DNA from: Defluviimonas sp. SAOS-178_SWC
Lineage (GTDB): Bacteria > Pseudomonadota > Alphaproteobacteria > Rhodobacterales > Rhodobacteraceae
Assembly (NCBI RefSeq): GCF_039830135.1
Contig: NZ_CP156081.1
Coordinates: forward strand, 2,342,001-2,406,000
Direction of reading: 5' to 3'
Length of the DNA: 64,000 bases
Below are positions 53,588 to 63,177 of the stretch, piece by piece. The notes below the pieces were generated by a model. That model was given only the letters and a program-made list of their open reading frames with translations. It searched no databases and was not told the DNA's origin. The position numbers and the translations under genes were made by a program. How positions within the stretch are numbered: the stretch's first letter is position 1; every line of letters starts with the position of its first letter.

Positions 53588-55171
53588 CTAGTTAAACCAC
53601 CAACGGCTGACGGCGTAGCGACCGTCGAGCGACGACGGCGACGCGGTCGCTTCCGGCGTGCCAATCTTGTCGGACACCGCATCGACGACATTGTAGAAGG
53701 CCGGGATGATCGAGGGGCCTTCGTCGGTCAGGATGCGTTGCGCTTCGGAATAAAGCTCTGCCCGCTTCGCTTCGTCGCGCTCGCCCTTGGCTTGTGTAAC
53801 GATATTGTCCAGGCGTTCGCTTGAAAAACTGGTCGCGTTCCATGCCGCCCCGGTGCCGAAGGCAAGGGATATGATCAGCGCCTCTGTCGGGCGACCGGTC
53901 CAGTAGGAGGCGAAGAACGGATCCTTGCCCCATACTTCGGCCCAATAGCCATCTGCCGGAACCCGCTTAGGCACCAGATTGATCCCAGCAGTCTTAGCGG
54001 ATTCTGAGTAAAGCTGCGCGGCACTCACCGAACCTTCAAAAGCGCTATCTGACACACTCAATTCCACATTAATGCTGTCGAGACCTGCCTGCTTGAGATG
54101 GTAGCGCGCGCGATCGGGATCGTAGCTGTGCTGTTCGATACTTGCGTCGTGGAAGCGGTAGCTCGGTCCGATCGGGTTGTCGTTGGCCACGGTTCCGAAG
54201 CCGTTCAGAATCTTGTCGACGAATTCGTCGCGCTGGATCGCATATTTCAACGCCAGTCGAACGTTATTGTCGTTGAAGGGTGCTTGCGCGGTTTGCATGT
54301 CGAAGAGGTTGAAGCCGGGGCTGGTACGCGAAACGAGTTTGATGTTGGGTGCAGTGCCCACACGTTGTGCTACGCTTGTATCGACTTCGGCCACGACATG
54401 GGCTGCGCCAGTAAGTATCGCATTGACGCGGGCTGCACCATCATTCACCGCGATCAATTCGACACTGTCGAACCAGCCGCGGTCCGAACGGTGGTCGTTC
54501 TCGTTTCGCTCGAGTTTCGCACCAGCGCCGGGCTCGAACTCGAGTAGCTTGTAGGGGCCGCAGCCGATTCCCGATTGCCAGTCTGCCACGCCATCCTTGG
54601 TGGGCATGATTGAAAGATTGTAATCCGCGAAGACTGCCGGCCAGTCCGCGTCTGGCTGATTCAGCTTGAAAACAACGTCGTCTCCGTCGACGGCATAGCT
54701 CTCGAGTGCCGTCATCGTCGACTTGACCGGCGATTTCGTATCCGGCCCCAAGTGAATGGCGATGGAATTCACCACATCTTCAGGTGTCAGGGTCTGGCCG
54801 TTGTGGAATGTGATCCCCTTCTTGATTGTCATGCGCCATTCAGTAGCGTTTTCATTGGCCTCGGCACCGGTCGCCACGCTGGGCACGAGTTTGCCGTCCG
54901 AGGCGACCTCGAACAGGGTGTCGTGTACGCTCACCCGCAGGACGCCGCCAAAATGGGCCAAGGTCACTTCCGGATCGAATGAGTCGGTCGTGGAAGCCTT
55001 CCCGATCGCAAAGATTGCATGTCCGCCACGCTTCGGTTCGGCACGCGCCGCCTTCGGTAGCAGAAGCCCGCCCAGAGACGCAGCCCCAAGCGCTGCCCCG
55101 CCCCTAAGCACACCGCGGCGACTGAGGCGACTGTGACCTAGTCCACCTAGCTGAGATCCTGAATAACCCAT
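53588..55171 (-). CDS. ABC transporter peptide-type substrate-binding protein (SBP_bac_5, Tat-exported)
   Basis: 527 residues from the ATG at 55171, with GGGAGG upstream. A Tat-type signal with RLSRRGVLRGGAALGAASLGGLL near the N-terminus (twin Arg) is followed by KRGGHAIFAIGKASTTDSFDPEVTL. The family-5 pattern TFHNGQTLTPEDVVNSI and DNNVRLALKYAIQRDEFVDKILNGFG identifies a dipeptide/oligopeptide/opine-type periplasmic binding protein. No permease or ATPase gene lies next to it in the window, so it is an orphan here; partner genes may be missing or elsewhere. A CTATAGTATGTC motif precedes it. Confidence 0.9.
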   Translation of the reverse strand: MGYSGSQLGGLGHSRLSRRGVLRGGAALGAASLGGLLLPKAARAEPKRGGHAIFAIGKASTTDSFDPEVTLAHFGGVLRVSVHDTLFEVASDGKLVPSVATGAEANENATEWRMTIKKGITFHNGQTLTPEDVVNSIAIHLGPDTKSPVKSTMTALESYAVDGDDVVFKLNQPDADWPAVFADYNLSIMPTKDGVADWQSGIGCGPYKLLEFEPGAGAKLERNENDHRSDRGWFDSVELIAVNDGAARVNAILTGAAHVVAEVDTSVAQRVGTAPNIKLVSRTSPGFNLFDMQTAQAPFNDNNVRLALKYAIQRDEFVDKILNGFGTVANDNPIGPSYRFHDASIEQHSYDPDRARYHLKQAGLDSINVELSVSDSAFEGSVSAAQLYSESAKTAGINLVPKRVPADGYWAEVWGKDPFFASYWTGRPTEALIISLAFGTGAAWNATSFSSERLDNIVTQAKGERDEAKRAELYSEAQRILTDEGPSIIPAFYNVVDAVSDKIGTPEATASPSSLDGRYAVSRWWFN

Positions 55172-55217
55172 TAGTTCCTCCCTGTTGGTGGCGCCAGGCG
55201 TACCCGGCACATGGCGA

Positions 55218-55236
55218 TTGTACTCTATAGTATGTC
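55218..55236. promoter_or_regulatory. CTATAGTATGTC motif upstream of the ABC binding-protein gene
   Basis: TTGTACTCTATAGTATGTC lies about 50 bases before the ATG at 55171. It has the same core as the motifs near 35333 and 50786. Likely promoter/operator element, shared regulator unknown. Confidence 0.4.
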
Positions 55237-55373
55237 AAGATACCATCAAGTATTCATACCTTCTGGTCGTTTTTTATCGGGAGCAATCCGACGGGAGGCC
55301 CTGTCTTAACCGGACCCGTTGGCGCGAAAGGTTCGTCGGCATGACGCAACCAGCGCCGACTGCCCACGCTCCA

Positions 55374-56549
55374 TCAGTAAGGCAGCCCCAAAATGCCGCG
55401 TTCGTCGTCCTTGATCCGCCGGGCAATTACCAAACGGTTAATGTCGTTCGTTCCCTCGCCTATCGTGTAGAGCAGAGCCTCGCGATAAAGCCGCTCGACG
55501 GCGTATTCCTTGATGTATCCGGCCCCGCCGTGAACCTTTACGGCGTCCTGCGCGATCTTGACCGCCACTTCGGACGCGAAGAGTTTGGCCATCGCACCGA
55601 TCATGTCGCAGCGCTTCCCCGTTTCCTTCTCGCGGGCGGCTTCCATCGTGATCAACCGCGCCGCGACGAGACGGGTCGCCATATCGGCGAGCTTCAGCTG
55701 GATGGCCTGATGCTGGTCGATCGCTACGCCAAAGGTCCGGCGCTCGGCAGCAAACTTCCTGGCCTCGGCCACTGCGTTCGCAGCAAGTCCGACGGCACTG
55801 GCCGCAATGGCGATGCGACCGACCTCCAGCGCATCCATTAATTGACGAAAACCGATCCCGGTATCTCCGCCCAGAATATTGCGGCTCGAAATGGGAACGG
55901 CGCTCATCTCGATCTGAACGGTATCGACCTGCCCGAAGGCCATCTTGCGAAACGTCGTCGTGACCTCGACCCCGTCGCAGGCCTTCTCCACGATCGCGAG
56001 GCTGAAACGCGGCTTTCCCGCTGCGTCGCTTTGGGGATGTCGCGCCAGCGTCAGGAGCAATGTCGCCCGCCGCCCGTTTGTGACATAGGTCTTCGACGCA
56101 TTCAGTCGATAATCCTCACCATCCGGAACCAGCGTGCCCCGAATTGCCTGCAGGTCCGAACCGCAGTCCGGCTCGCTAAGGCAGAGCGCGCCCCGATGCT
56201 CCCCCGTCGCCAGACCGGGAAGATAGCGCCGTTTCTGATCCTCGGTCCCGTATGTGGCGATCGCATGTGCGACCGTCGCGTGACTGTTGGCGTAAGCGGC
56301 CAACGTCGTCCACGCTCGCGCCAGCGTTTCAAAGACGGCGGCAAAGACGGTGAGGCGGAGGCCAAGCCCGCCGAATTCCTCTGGCACCGCCAGACCGAAA
56401 AGCCCCAGCTGCACCATCTCATCGACCAGATCCGCCGGGAAGGTTCCACTAGCCTCGTAGCCAGCCACAAGAGGACGGACGCGTTCCTCGGCAAAGCGCT
56501 CCACGGTGCGGACGATCTCCCTTTCGACGTCGGAGAAGGACTCATGCAT
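55374..56549 (-). CDS. Acyl-CoA dehydrogenase
   Basis: 391 residues. LCLSEPDCGSDLQAIRGTL (FAD/substrate loop), LNASKTYVTNGRRATLLLTLAR, FAAERRTFGVAIDQHQAIQLKLADMATR, and a C-terminal YTIGEGTNDINRLVIARR with the usual Glu at the catalytic position (unlike the enzyme at 40.0-41.2 kb). Oxidises an acyl-CoA at the alpha-beta position with ETF as acceptor. It is the last gene of the MaoC-RidA-FAD oxidoreductase-ACAD operon on the minus strand and starts 46 bases after the oxidoreductase stop. GGAG upstream of the ATG. Confidence 0.9.
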   Translation of the reverse strand: MHESFSDVEREIVRTVERFAEERVRPLVAGYEASGTFPADLVDEMVQLGLFGLAVPEEFGGLGLRLTVFAAVFETLARAWTTLAAYANSHATVAHAIATYGTEDQKRRYLPGLATGEHRGALCLSEPDCGSDLQAIRGTLVPDGEDYRLNASKTYVTNGRRATLLLTLARHPQSDAAGKPRFSLAIVEKACDGVEVTTTFRKMAFGQVDTVQIEMSAVPISSRNILGGDTGIGFRQLMDALEVGRIAIAASAVGLAANAVAEARKFAAERRTFGVAIDQHQAIQLKLADMATRLVAARLITMEAAREKETGKRCDMIGAMAKLFASEVAVKIAQDAVKVHGGAGYIKEYAVERLYREALLYTIGEGTNDINRLVIARRIKDDERGILGLPY

Positions 56550-56594
56550 CAGGGACGGCTCCTGTGAAGTTAGACCGGGACCCTCCGGCCCATG

Positions 56595-58226
56595 TCAAAG
56601 TCGCGCGGACGCGGCGGGGAATTTTCGGCCGAGGTCCTTAAGGATTTCACGCGCCGCGTTGTGCCCCGGCACACCGGTCACACCGCCGCCGGGATGGCAG
56701 GCAGCACCGCACATGTAGAGGCTCGCGACTGGCGTGCGGTAATCCGCATAATGCGCGATCGGCCGCCGGAAGAAGATCTGATCGAGGCTCATCTCGCCAT
56801 GATGGACGTGCCCGTCGGCCATGGCGAACATAACTTCGATGTCCTGCGGCGTCAGGATCTGCGCGTCGACCACTTCGCTCTCGAATCCAGGCGCATAGCG
56901 GCAGATCTGCCGAACGACGATGTCGAGAAGTTCTGCCTTCGTAGCTTCGTCCCAGTCCTTGCCGCGCAGCTTGTAGGGCACATGGCCGCCCATGATCTGC
57001 ACGACATGCCTGCCCTCGGGCGCGACGGTCGGGTCGAAGGCCGAGGGTGTCGTGATCCAGAGATAGGGACGTGGCGCGATCTCTCCGCTCAAAGCGGAGT
57101 GAAACGCGTCCTCGAGTTCGTCGGAGTTCTCGGCAAGCACGATCCCGCCGGGATCCCGGTCGTTCAGCCTGCGCGCATCATAGGCTGTCCAGCGCGGCAG
57201 GGACTTGGTAGACAGGTTGATCTTGAAGGCGATCGACTTCGTGCGATGCCGCTCGACCTGCTTGATGATGTCCGTGCCAATACGATCCTTGCCGATCAGC
57301 CCGAAATAGGTGGCCTTTGCACCGGCATTTGAGACGACAACGGGCGCTTTCAGCACACGTCCATCGTCCAGCCGGACGCCCTCGACGCCCTTGTCTGCAA
57401 AGAGAACACGTTCAACGGCGTGTCCGGTGATGACCTCGGCGCCATTCGCCTTTGCCACCTTGCAGAGCGCGTCCGAAATCGCGCCCATCCCGCCTCGAAC
57501 GAGACCTCCGGGTCCCTGATCGGTCGATCCATCGCGCAGGAACGGGCGGGCGAGGACATAGGCTGAACCAGGGCTCTTGGGGCTGAGCATGCCGGCAGAG
57601 CCCGAGGCATAACTCCCGAATACCGTCAGCACCTGATCGGATTCGAACCAGCGCGACAGGAACTCCCAGGCGCTCAGGGTCAGCAGATCCCAGATATCGT
57701 GGAAATGCGGCAGGGCGTCACGCATCTTCCAGGCCAAGCGGGCAGCTTTGGCGAGATTTTTCGGCGTCAAGTTCGTGGGATCAAGGGGCGTCTCGAACAT
57801 CAAACGGCGGATCAACGGGATAATCCGCATCATGTGGTCTTCGTAGTCAGCGTAAGCAGCCGCGTCGCTTTCGGAGAACTGCGCCAGCTCTTCCTGCATA
57901 CGCGCACGATCTGGCCAGAAGACGATCGAACGGCCGTCGGCGAAGGGCTGAAACGTCGGTGGCGTCGGAATGACCTCAACCCCGTTCGCACGCAGGTCGA
58001 GGTCGCGCATGATCTTGGGCTGGAGGAGCGACATCCAGTAGGATGCGACTGACACCTTGTGGCCGGGAAATACCTCGCGCGTGATCGCCGCCCCCCCGAC
58101 GAAAGGCCGCTGCTCGACCACGCAGACCTTCAGACCAGCCTTGGCAAGGTACGCGGCGCAAGTCAGGCCGTTATGCCCTGCTCCTACCACGATGGCATCG
58201 TACCGTGCAGGGTTTTCGCCGGGCAT
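56595..58226 (-). CDS. Phytoene-dehydrogenase-like FAD oxidoreductase (PYROXD2 type)
   Basis: 543 residues from the ATG at 58226. FAD-binding motif YDAIVVGAGHNGLTCAAYLAKAGLKVCVVEQR at the N-terminus, the VGGAAITREVFPG segment and the C-terminal LYMCGAACHPGGGVTGVPGHNAAREILKDL motif match the CrtI/PYROXD2-like family. It introduces a double bond or oxidises an alcohol/amine, usually of unknown substrate. It begins 2 bases after the RidA stop region and is co-transcribed with it. Not a carotenoid gene by context. Confidence 0.88.
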   Translation of the reverse strand: MPGENPARYDAIVVGAGHNGLTCAAYLAKAGLKVCVVEQRPFVGGAAITREVFPGHKVSVASYWMSLLQPKIMRDLDLRANGVEVIPTPPTFQPFADGRSIVFWPDRARMQEELAQFSESDAAAYADYEDHMMRIIPLIRRLMFETPLDPTNLTPKNLAKAARLAWKMRDALPHFHDIWDLLTLSAWEFLSRWFESDQVLTVFGSYASGSAGMLSPKSPGSAYVLARPFLRDGSTDQGPGGLVRGGMGAISDALCKVAKANGAEVITGHAVERVLFADKGVEGVRLDDGRVLKAPVVVSNAGAKATYFGLIGKDRIGTDIIKQVERHRTKSIAFKINLSTKSLPRWTAYDARRLNDRDPGGIVLAENSDELEDAFHSALSGEIAPRPYLWITTPSAFDPTVAPEGRHVVQIMGGHVPYKLRGKDWDEATKAELLDIVVRQICRYAPGFESEVVDAQILTPQDIEVMFAMADGHVHHGEMSLDQIFFRRPIAHYADYRTPVASLYMCGAACHPGGGVTGVPGHNAAREILKDLGRKFPAASARL

Positions 58227-58227
58227 C

Positions 58228-58617
58228 TCAAGGCACCACGCCGATGGCTTCGACTTCGATCTTGAGCCGTGGATCGTAAAGCTCGACGACTTGGACGAGG
58301 ACGCTTGCCGGTGGAGTGTCCGCATTCAGATAGCGCGCCCTAACCTTGCGATAGGTCTCGATCAGCTCCGAGCCGCCCTCGGTGACATAGGCTGTCAGAC
58401 GCCCCAGGTGTTCGAATCCGAGACCGCCCGCCGAGAGCGTTGCTTTCAGGTTCTCGAACAGGGCTGTGATCTGGTCTTCCAAGGAAGTGACGACGGGCTC
58501 TCCTTCAGCATCGGTTCCAACGTGACCGGTCAGCAAGAAAATGCCCGAACCTTTCAGGATCGTGCCCTGCGACACGCCCGGCCAATCGGCGTTCAGCGGG
58601 TTGAAAGGCGTGATCAT
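58228..58617 (-). CDS. RidA/YjgF-family protein
   Basis: 129 residues, the usual RidA size, from the ATG at 58617. ITPFNPLNADWPGVSQGTILKGSGIFLLTGHVG at the start, LEDQITALFENLKATLSAGGLGFEHLGRLTAYV, and a final SVLVQVVELYDPRLKIEVEAIG are typical. The classic catalytic Arg (in the PxRxxxxV region) is replaced here by the PPASVLV wording, so imine-deaminase activity is uncertain. Between MaoC and the FAD oxidoreductase, 14 bases from the former's stop, in a four-gene operon. Confidence 0.88.
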   Translation of the reverse strand: MITPFNPLNADWPGVSQGTILKGSGIFLLTGHVGTDAEGEPVVTSLEDQITALFENLKATLSAGGLGFEHLGRLTAYVTEGGSELIETYRKVRARYLNADTPPASVLVQVVELYDPRLKIEVEAIGVVP

Positions 58618-58631
58618 CTGTGCCGCCCCGG

Positions 58632-59111
58632 TCACGCGTCCGGCCGGCAGGCGAACATCACCTTCCATTCGCCGTCCTGGCAGACCTCGCCCCGATGGTT
58701 GCGCAACTCGACCCAGAAGGTGACGATGCCGCGCCCGCCCTTCGAGGTCGGGCGCACAGACTCGACCCGCTGGTAGACGTGGATCGTGTCCCCTGCCATG
58801 ATCGGCGCTTTGAGGTTCCAGTTCATGCCGAGAAAGGCGATTGCGGTGCCTTCCTTGATGCCGAGGCGGCTTTCCAGTCCCGTTGCGACAGCGAAGGCTG
58901 CCGGCCCCTGAAAGATGCGGCCGCCGAACTGCGTGGTCTTCGCGAACTCCTCATCGGTATGGATGGGATTGAAGTCCCCGGTCAGGCCCGAGAACATGAC
59001 GATATCCGCCTCGGTGATCGTTCTTCGCGGCGTAAGCCACTCTTCTCCGACCTTGAAGTCGTCGAAGTATTTAGCGTTTTGCCCGATACCGGCCGCTTTC
59101 AGGTCTTTCAT
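58632..59111 (-). CDS. MaoC-family hydratase
   Basis: 159 residues, hot-dog fold. GVGEEW-type start (FDDFKVGEEWLTPRRTITEADIVMFSGLTGDFNPIHTDEEFAKTTQFGGRIFQGP) contains the Asp/His hydratase motif of (R)-specific enoyl-CoA hydratases. It likely hydrates an enoyl-CoA produced by the acyl-CoA dehydrogenase of the same operon. First gene of the operon; GGAG precedes the ATG. Confidence 0.9.
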   Translation of the reverse strand: MKDLKAAGIGQNAKYFDDFKVGEEWLTPRRTITEADIVMFSGLTGDFNPIHTDEEFAKTTQFGGRIFQGPAAFAVATGLESRLGIKEGTAIAFLGMNWNLKAPIMAGDTIHVYQRVESVRPTSKGGRGIVTFWVELRNHRGEVCQDGEWKVMFACRPDA

Positions 59112-59173
59112 GGGAACTCCATACGATTTCTGTCCACCCGGCTCCCTCGCAGCGACCGGAAAGATCAGCTTCC

Positions 59174-59189
59174 TGATATACTATATCGT
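59174..59189. promoter_or_regulatory. AT-rich palindrome in the promoter gap of the MaoC operon
   Basis: GATATACTATATC is a perfect odd-centre palindrome (GATATA-C-TATATC). Its complement contains TATAGTATA, close to the CTATAGTAT motif seen upstream of other units. The 196 bases 59112-59307 between amidase stop and MaoC start are AT-rich and contain no gene. Confidence 0.4.
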
Positions 59190-59307
59190 CTTTTTATATA
59201 CCGCAAAGTATTTTTTTGATATGCGCCGTAGAATATTTGCTTCTCGGCGGAATTGAGGGAGACCATGCCGGCCATGGATCCCCGTATCTATCATCCGGGC
59301 CATACAA

Positions 59308-60738
59308 TCACGGAACTGCCCTCACATTGGCCCAGGGTGCGTCCCGTTCGAGTTCTGCGGACAACCTGAGAAGGCCAGATTCGTCCCCGAAACGACCGAT
59401 CAACTGGATGCCGATCGGCAACCCGGCATCGGTTCGATGCAACGGCAGACTTGCCGCGGGCTGACCCGATGCGTTGATGATCGCGAGAAACGTCGTGTAG
59501 CTGCCAATCTTGCGCCGGAAGGTGACGAAGTCCTCCGCCATGGAGAACTGTCCGAGCGGCACCGGCGGCTGCGTCAATGTCGGCGTCAGGATGAAATCGT
59601 ACTCCTCCATGTAGAAGGCAAGCGTACGCCCTAGCGCGTGGAAGCGATTGATCGCCAGACCGTAGGTTTCGGCGCTGATGTTCTTGCCCCGTTCGAAGGC
59701 GTCGAGGATCGCGGGCTCAAGGGCTTCGCTCGCCACGATCTTCGGATGTGACCGGAGGTAGCCATTGACGGTCAGCGTCACGCTCGCGGCCATGACGTCG
59801 ATCATCGCGTCGAGGAATTTCGCGAACTTGATTCCCGGAGGCGGTGCATCGACCACCTCATGGCCGAGCGCACGCAACTTATCGGCCGCGCTGTCCGTCG
59901 CAACCTGGCAGACAGACGCGATCCCGATCCCGTCCCAGGCCTCGGTCCATCGGACGATCTTCTGCGGCCGGTCGAACGGGCGACTGAGATCCGCGAGGTA
60001 GGAGCGCGGCTTGGATGGTGCGGCATAGGGTGCACCGAGGTCCGTACCGGCAATTCCGTCAAGCGCTGCCGCCGTGTCCCTCACTGTGCGGGACAGCACG
60101 CCATCTGCGGCAAGGCCGCCCCACCCTTCTCCGCGATGCGGACCGAACGGGACAAGTCCCCGCGACGGCTTGAGTCCGTAGACGCCACAACAGGATGCCG
60201 GAATGCGGATGGAGCCGCCGCCGTCGCTGCCATGCGCGAGGGGCACGACACCAGTGGCCACAGCGACCGCCGCCCCCCCTGACGATCCGCCCGCGGACCG
60301 GCTCAAGTCCCAGGGGTTACGGGTTGGTCCACTGTTAGCGATAGCCTCGGTCGTCGGAGCCATGCAGAGTTCCGGCACAGTTGTTCGGGCGAAGGACTGC
60401 AGGCCGGACGCCTCGAACCGCTCAGTCAGTGTCGCGTTTGTCGATGACCGCATTCCGGCGAAAAGCCGCGATCCCACGGATCCTTCAAGGAAGGTGGAGG
60501 CGAGACCGGAATCCTTGAGGAGAAACGGTATGGCCCCGAAAGCGCCTTCCAGCTTTGCAGTCGCCGCGCATTTTCGCGCCTCCTCGTAGCGCGGATAGCA
60601 GATCGCATTGAGTTCGGGTTGGATCGCGTCCGCGCGCGCGATGGCGCAGTCCATCAACTCCGCGGCGCTCACGTCCCCTGACCGCAGACGCTCGGCCAAG
60701 CCAAGCCCATCGTATCCCGCATAGTCCGAAAAGTGCAT
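59308..60738 (-). CDS. Amidase (amidase signature family)
   Basis: 476 residues. The catalytic triad of the family is present: Lys75 in PFLLKDSG, the cis-Ser in [16 protein letters not shown] (about 152-153) and the nucleophile Ser176 in [15 protein letters not shown]. Hydrolyses an amide of a carboxylic acid; broad-substrate members exist (aliphatic/aryl amides, allophanate). Last gene of the SDR-deacetylase-ligase-amidase operon, so likely part of one catabolic route for an amide-containing compound. GAGGACG upstream of the ATG. Confidence 0.9.
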   Translation of the reverse strand: MHFSDYAGYDGLGLAERLRSGDVSAAELMDCAIARADAIQPELNAICYPRYEEARKCAATAKLEGAFGAIPFLLKDSGLASTFLEGSVGSRLFAGMRSSTNATLTERFEASGLQSFARTTVPELCMAPTTEAIANSGPTRNPWDLSRSAGGSSGGAAVAVATGVVPLAHGSDGGGSIRIPASCCGVYGLKPSRGLVPFGPHRGEGWGGLAADGVLSRTVRDTAAALDGIAGTDLGAPYAAPSKPRSYLADLSRPFDRPQKIVRWTEAWDGIGIASVCQVATDSAADKLRALGHEVVDAPPPGIKFAKFLDAMIDVMAASVTLTVNGYLRSHPKIVASEALEPAILDAFERGKNISAETYGLAINRFHALGRTLAFYMEEYDFILTPTLTQPPVPLGQFSMAEDFVTFRRKIGSYTTFLAIINASGQPAASLPLHRTDAGLPIGIQLIGRFGDESGLLRLSAELERDAPWANVRAVP

Positions 60739-60750
60739 GGCTCGTCCTCG

Positions 60751-62271
60751 TCAGTTCGCTTGTTCGGCGAGGCGGGTCTTGAGCTTCGCCTTGTCGACCT
60801 TCCCGGTCACGCCGAGCGGGAAGGCCTTCTCGAACAGGATGCGTCTTGGCACCTTGAACGCTGCCAGGCGCTTCGCGGCATGCGCTTCAAGCTCTTCGGC
60901 TGTCGCGGTTCGACCGCTCGCGAGAACCACAAATGCCACCGGAACCTCCCCAAAGATCCGGTCGGCCGCGCCCACCACGGCAGCCGCTTGCACCGCCGGA
61001 TGTGTTTCAATGGCTGCCTCGACCTCGGCGGGCGCAATGTTTGCGCCCCCCCGAATGATGATATCCTTGAGCCGCCCGGTGAGAAAATAGAACCCGTTCG
61101 CATCCCGATATCCAAGATCGCCTGATCTAAAGAAGCCATCGACGAGAGACTCGCGGGTCAGCACTTCATTCCCGACATAGCGGGTCAACGTCGAAGCCCC
61201 CCGCACAAGTATCTCGCCCTCCTCGCCATCCGCGCAGGCCGTACCGTCTGGCCGGAGGATACGTATCTCCGCGCCGGGGGCGGCCTTTCCGATTGCCATC
61301 CCCGGAACGGGCCCAGGGTCTTCCCGGTATCGACCGAAGATCGGGGTCGCCTCGGTCATCGCGTAGTAGTTCTGTATCTCGTTCCCGAAGCGGTCCTTGA
61401 AGCGCGCGGCGAGTTCGGGGCCAAGCGGCGCCCCCGCACAGATCAGGCTGCGCATCCCGGACAGGTCAAAGAAAATGTCCTGTTGTTCGCAATATTCGAG
61501 CATCATGGAGTACATCGTCGGCACCCCCTGAAATACCGTCGCATTCTCTGATACGAAACCTTCGAGCGCCTCACCGGGATGGAAGCGGCGTTGCAGCACG
61601 ACCGTTGCACCCGACTGAAAGGCGACCGCACAACCGGTCGAAAGACCGTAGAGGAAACCGAGTGGAAGGGCCACAAGCACTACGTCATCGGCGCCAACCC
61701 CCCACATCCGGGCGAGGGCTTCCGGTGCAGCGCACTGCCCGCCCTGGCTCAGCATCACGGCTTTCGGCGCGCCGGTCGAACCCGACGTGTAGATCAACAG
61801 GAAATCGTCCTCGGAACGGACCTCCGCGGCCGTGATCTCGCGCTCACCGTCGAGCGGTTCGGCTAATGCGTCGATCAATTCGATGCGGTCTTCATCCACC
61901 GCAGCCCAGATCGTTTCGGTCATGGACGCGTCGTAGTAGAGGACGTTGGCGCCGCTGTGCTCGACCGCGTAGGCCACTTCTTCTGCAGTCAGCGCGGCGT
62001 TGACCGGAACCAGAACGGCGCCCAGTTTCGCCGCTGCATAGTAGGCATACATGATCTCCGGCCGGTTTTGTGAGCAGACGGCCACCACCCCACCACGACC
62101 GATCCCGGCACGCGAAAAATGCGCGGCGGCCCGGTCCACCATAATCAGAAAGGTCGTGTAGCTGATCTGTTCGCCGTCGAAAACGATGGCAGTCTTCGCG
62201 GGGTGCTTGGCAACGACCTCAGCAAGGGCCTGATAAACAGGGGCAGTTTGGATTGCTTCGCTGACGGCCAT
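60751..62271 (-). CDS. AMP-forming acyl-CoA synthetase
   Basis: 506 residues, ANL superfamily. The AMP-binding P-loop YTSGSTGAPKAVMLSQGG, the YAMTEATPIFGRYRE motif, FRSGDLGYRDANGFYFLTGRLKDIIIRGGANIAPAEVE (hinge and adenylate-contact residues) and a C-terminal VTGKVDKAKLK with the catalytic Lys are all present. Activates an unknown carboxylic acid to its CoA thioester. Placed between the deacetylase and amidase genes. AAGGGG precedes the ATG. Confidence 0.92.
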   Translation of the reverse strand: MAVSEAIQTAPVYQALAEVVAKHPAKTAIVFDGEQISYTTFLIMVDRAAAHFSRAGIGRGGVVAVCSQNRPEIMYAYYAAAKLGAVLVPVNAALTAEEVAYAVEHSGANVLYYDASMTETIWAAVDEDRIELIDALAEPLDGEREITAAEVRSEDDFLLIYTSGSTGAPKAVMLSQGGQCAAPEALARMWGVGADDVVLVALPLGFLYGLSTGCAVAFQSGATVVLQRRFHPGEALEGFVSENATVFQGVPTMYSMMLEYCEQQDIFFDLSGMRSLICAGAPLGPELAARFKDRFGNEIQNYYAMTEATPIFGRYREDPGPVPGMAIGKAAPGAEIRILRPDGTACADGEEGEILVRGASTLTRYVGNEVLTRESLVDGFFRSGDLGYRDANGFYFLTGRLKDIIIRGGANIAPAEVEAAIETHPAVQAAAVVGAADRIFGEVPVAFVVLASGRTATAEELEAHAAKRLAAFKVPRRILFEKAFPLGVTGKVDKAKLKTRLAEQAN

Positions 62272-62330
62272 CGCTTTCTGATCCCCTTTTGCTGAACAGC
62301 CTGCACCGGCCGATTGCTACGCGTGCCTGA

Positions 62331-63161
62331 CTAACGCGGCAGTTGCTTGTCTTGCCTTGAAGCTTCCTCGGCAACCGTGCTGAACGACACACCGGGCCGC
62401 GACTTCATGTGGTCGATCAGACGCCCAAGCATTGCCAGTCGCGGCCCACGCCCGATGACCTGTGGATGCAGAGTGAGGGTGAAGACCCCACCCCCAAGCG
62501 AATGACAAAAGTCGAACTCGTCCCGCCAAATGCCGAAGACCTCGTCGGGTGCGCGCAGGCCAGAATAGAGGGGGCGATTGAGAAACGTGAAATAGGGGAA
62601 GTCGTCGAGTTCCCAGGCAACCGGGATTTCGACTACTTTCGACGGCAGGCCGGGGTCGAAGCCCTCTTCGTCCACAACGTGCCCCTTTCGGGCACGGTAG
62701 GGCATGAAATCGGTCGCCATCATCGAGCTGTCGTAGAGCAGCCCGCGCTCTTCTAGAAGCGCCACGCTGTCCGACGACAGATCGAAGGCAGGCGAGCGGT
62801 AGCCGAGCGGCCTGAACCCTTGACCGACCGCACCACTCAGCCGGTTGATGGCCCGGTCGAGAAGATCCGCCTCCTCGTCCCGCGTCAGCCCTACGGGAGC
62901 TTCGTGGCAGTATCCGTGAAGCGCGATTTCATGGCCGGCGTCCCCGATCGCCTTCACCGCATCCGGGAACGATACGGCGGTGTGCGAGGGCACAAAAAAC
63001 GTCGCGGGAATGTCATGCTGCCTGAGCAGGCTCAGCATTCGCGGCAGACCTACCTCCGCACCGAACACGCCGCGCGACATCGGTGTCGCCGTGGTCTGGT
63101 TGAACGAACTGAACCAGAGTGAGACGGCGTCGAAATCGAACGTCAGGCAGACCGTCGTCAT
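62331..63161 (-). CDS. Polysaccharide deacetylase/cyclic-imidase-like protein (PuuE/allantoinase type)
   Basis: 276 residues from the ATG at 63161 (GGGAG upstream). NodB-homology fold: TFDFD near the N-terminus (Asp ligand), HGYCHE (His-rich metal/base motif of the PuuE/cyclic-imidase group), FRPLGYRSPAFDLSSD and LTLHPQVIGR. In catabolic operons such proteins tend to open cyclic imides, allantoin or similar rings rather than deacetylate wall sugars. With an amidase and a CoA ligase in the same operon, degradation of a cyclic imide/amide is a reasonable inference. No signal peptide. Confidence 0.85.
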   Translation of the reverse strand: MTTVCLTFDFDAVSLWFSSFNQTTATPMSRGVFGAEVGLPRMLSLLRQHDIPATFFVPSHTAVSFPDAVKAIGDAGHEIALHGYCHEAPVGLTRDEEADLLDRAINRLSGAVGQGFRPLGYRSPAFDLSSDSVALLEERGLLYDSSMMATDFMPYRARKGHVVDEEGFDPGLPSKVVEIPVAWELDDFPYFTFLNRPLYSGLRAPDEVFGIWRDEFDFCHSLGGGVFTLTLHPQVIGRGPRLAMLGRLIDHMKSRPGVSFSTVAEEASRQDKQLPR

Positions 63162-63177
63162 GCGCGACACTCCCTTT

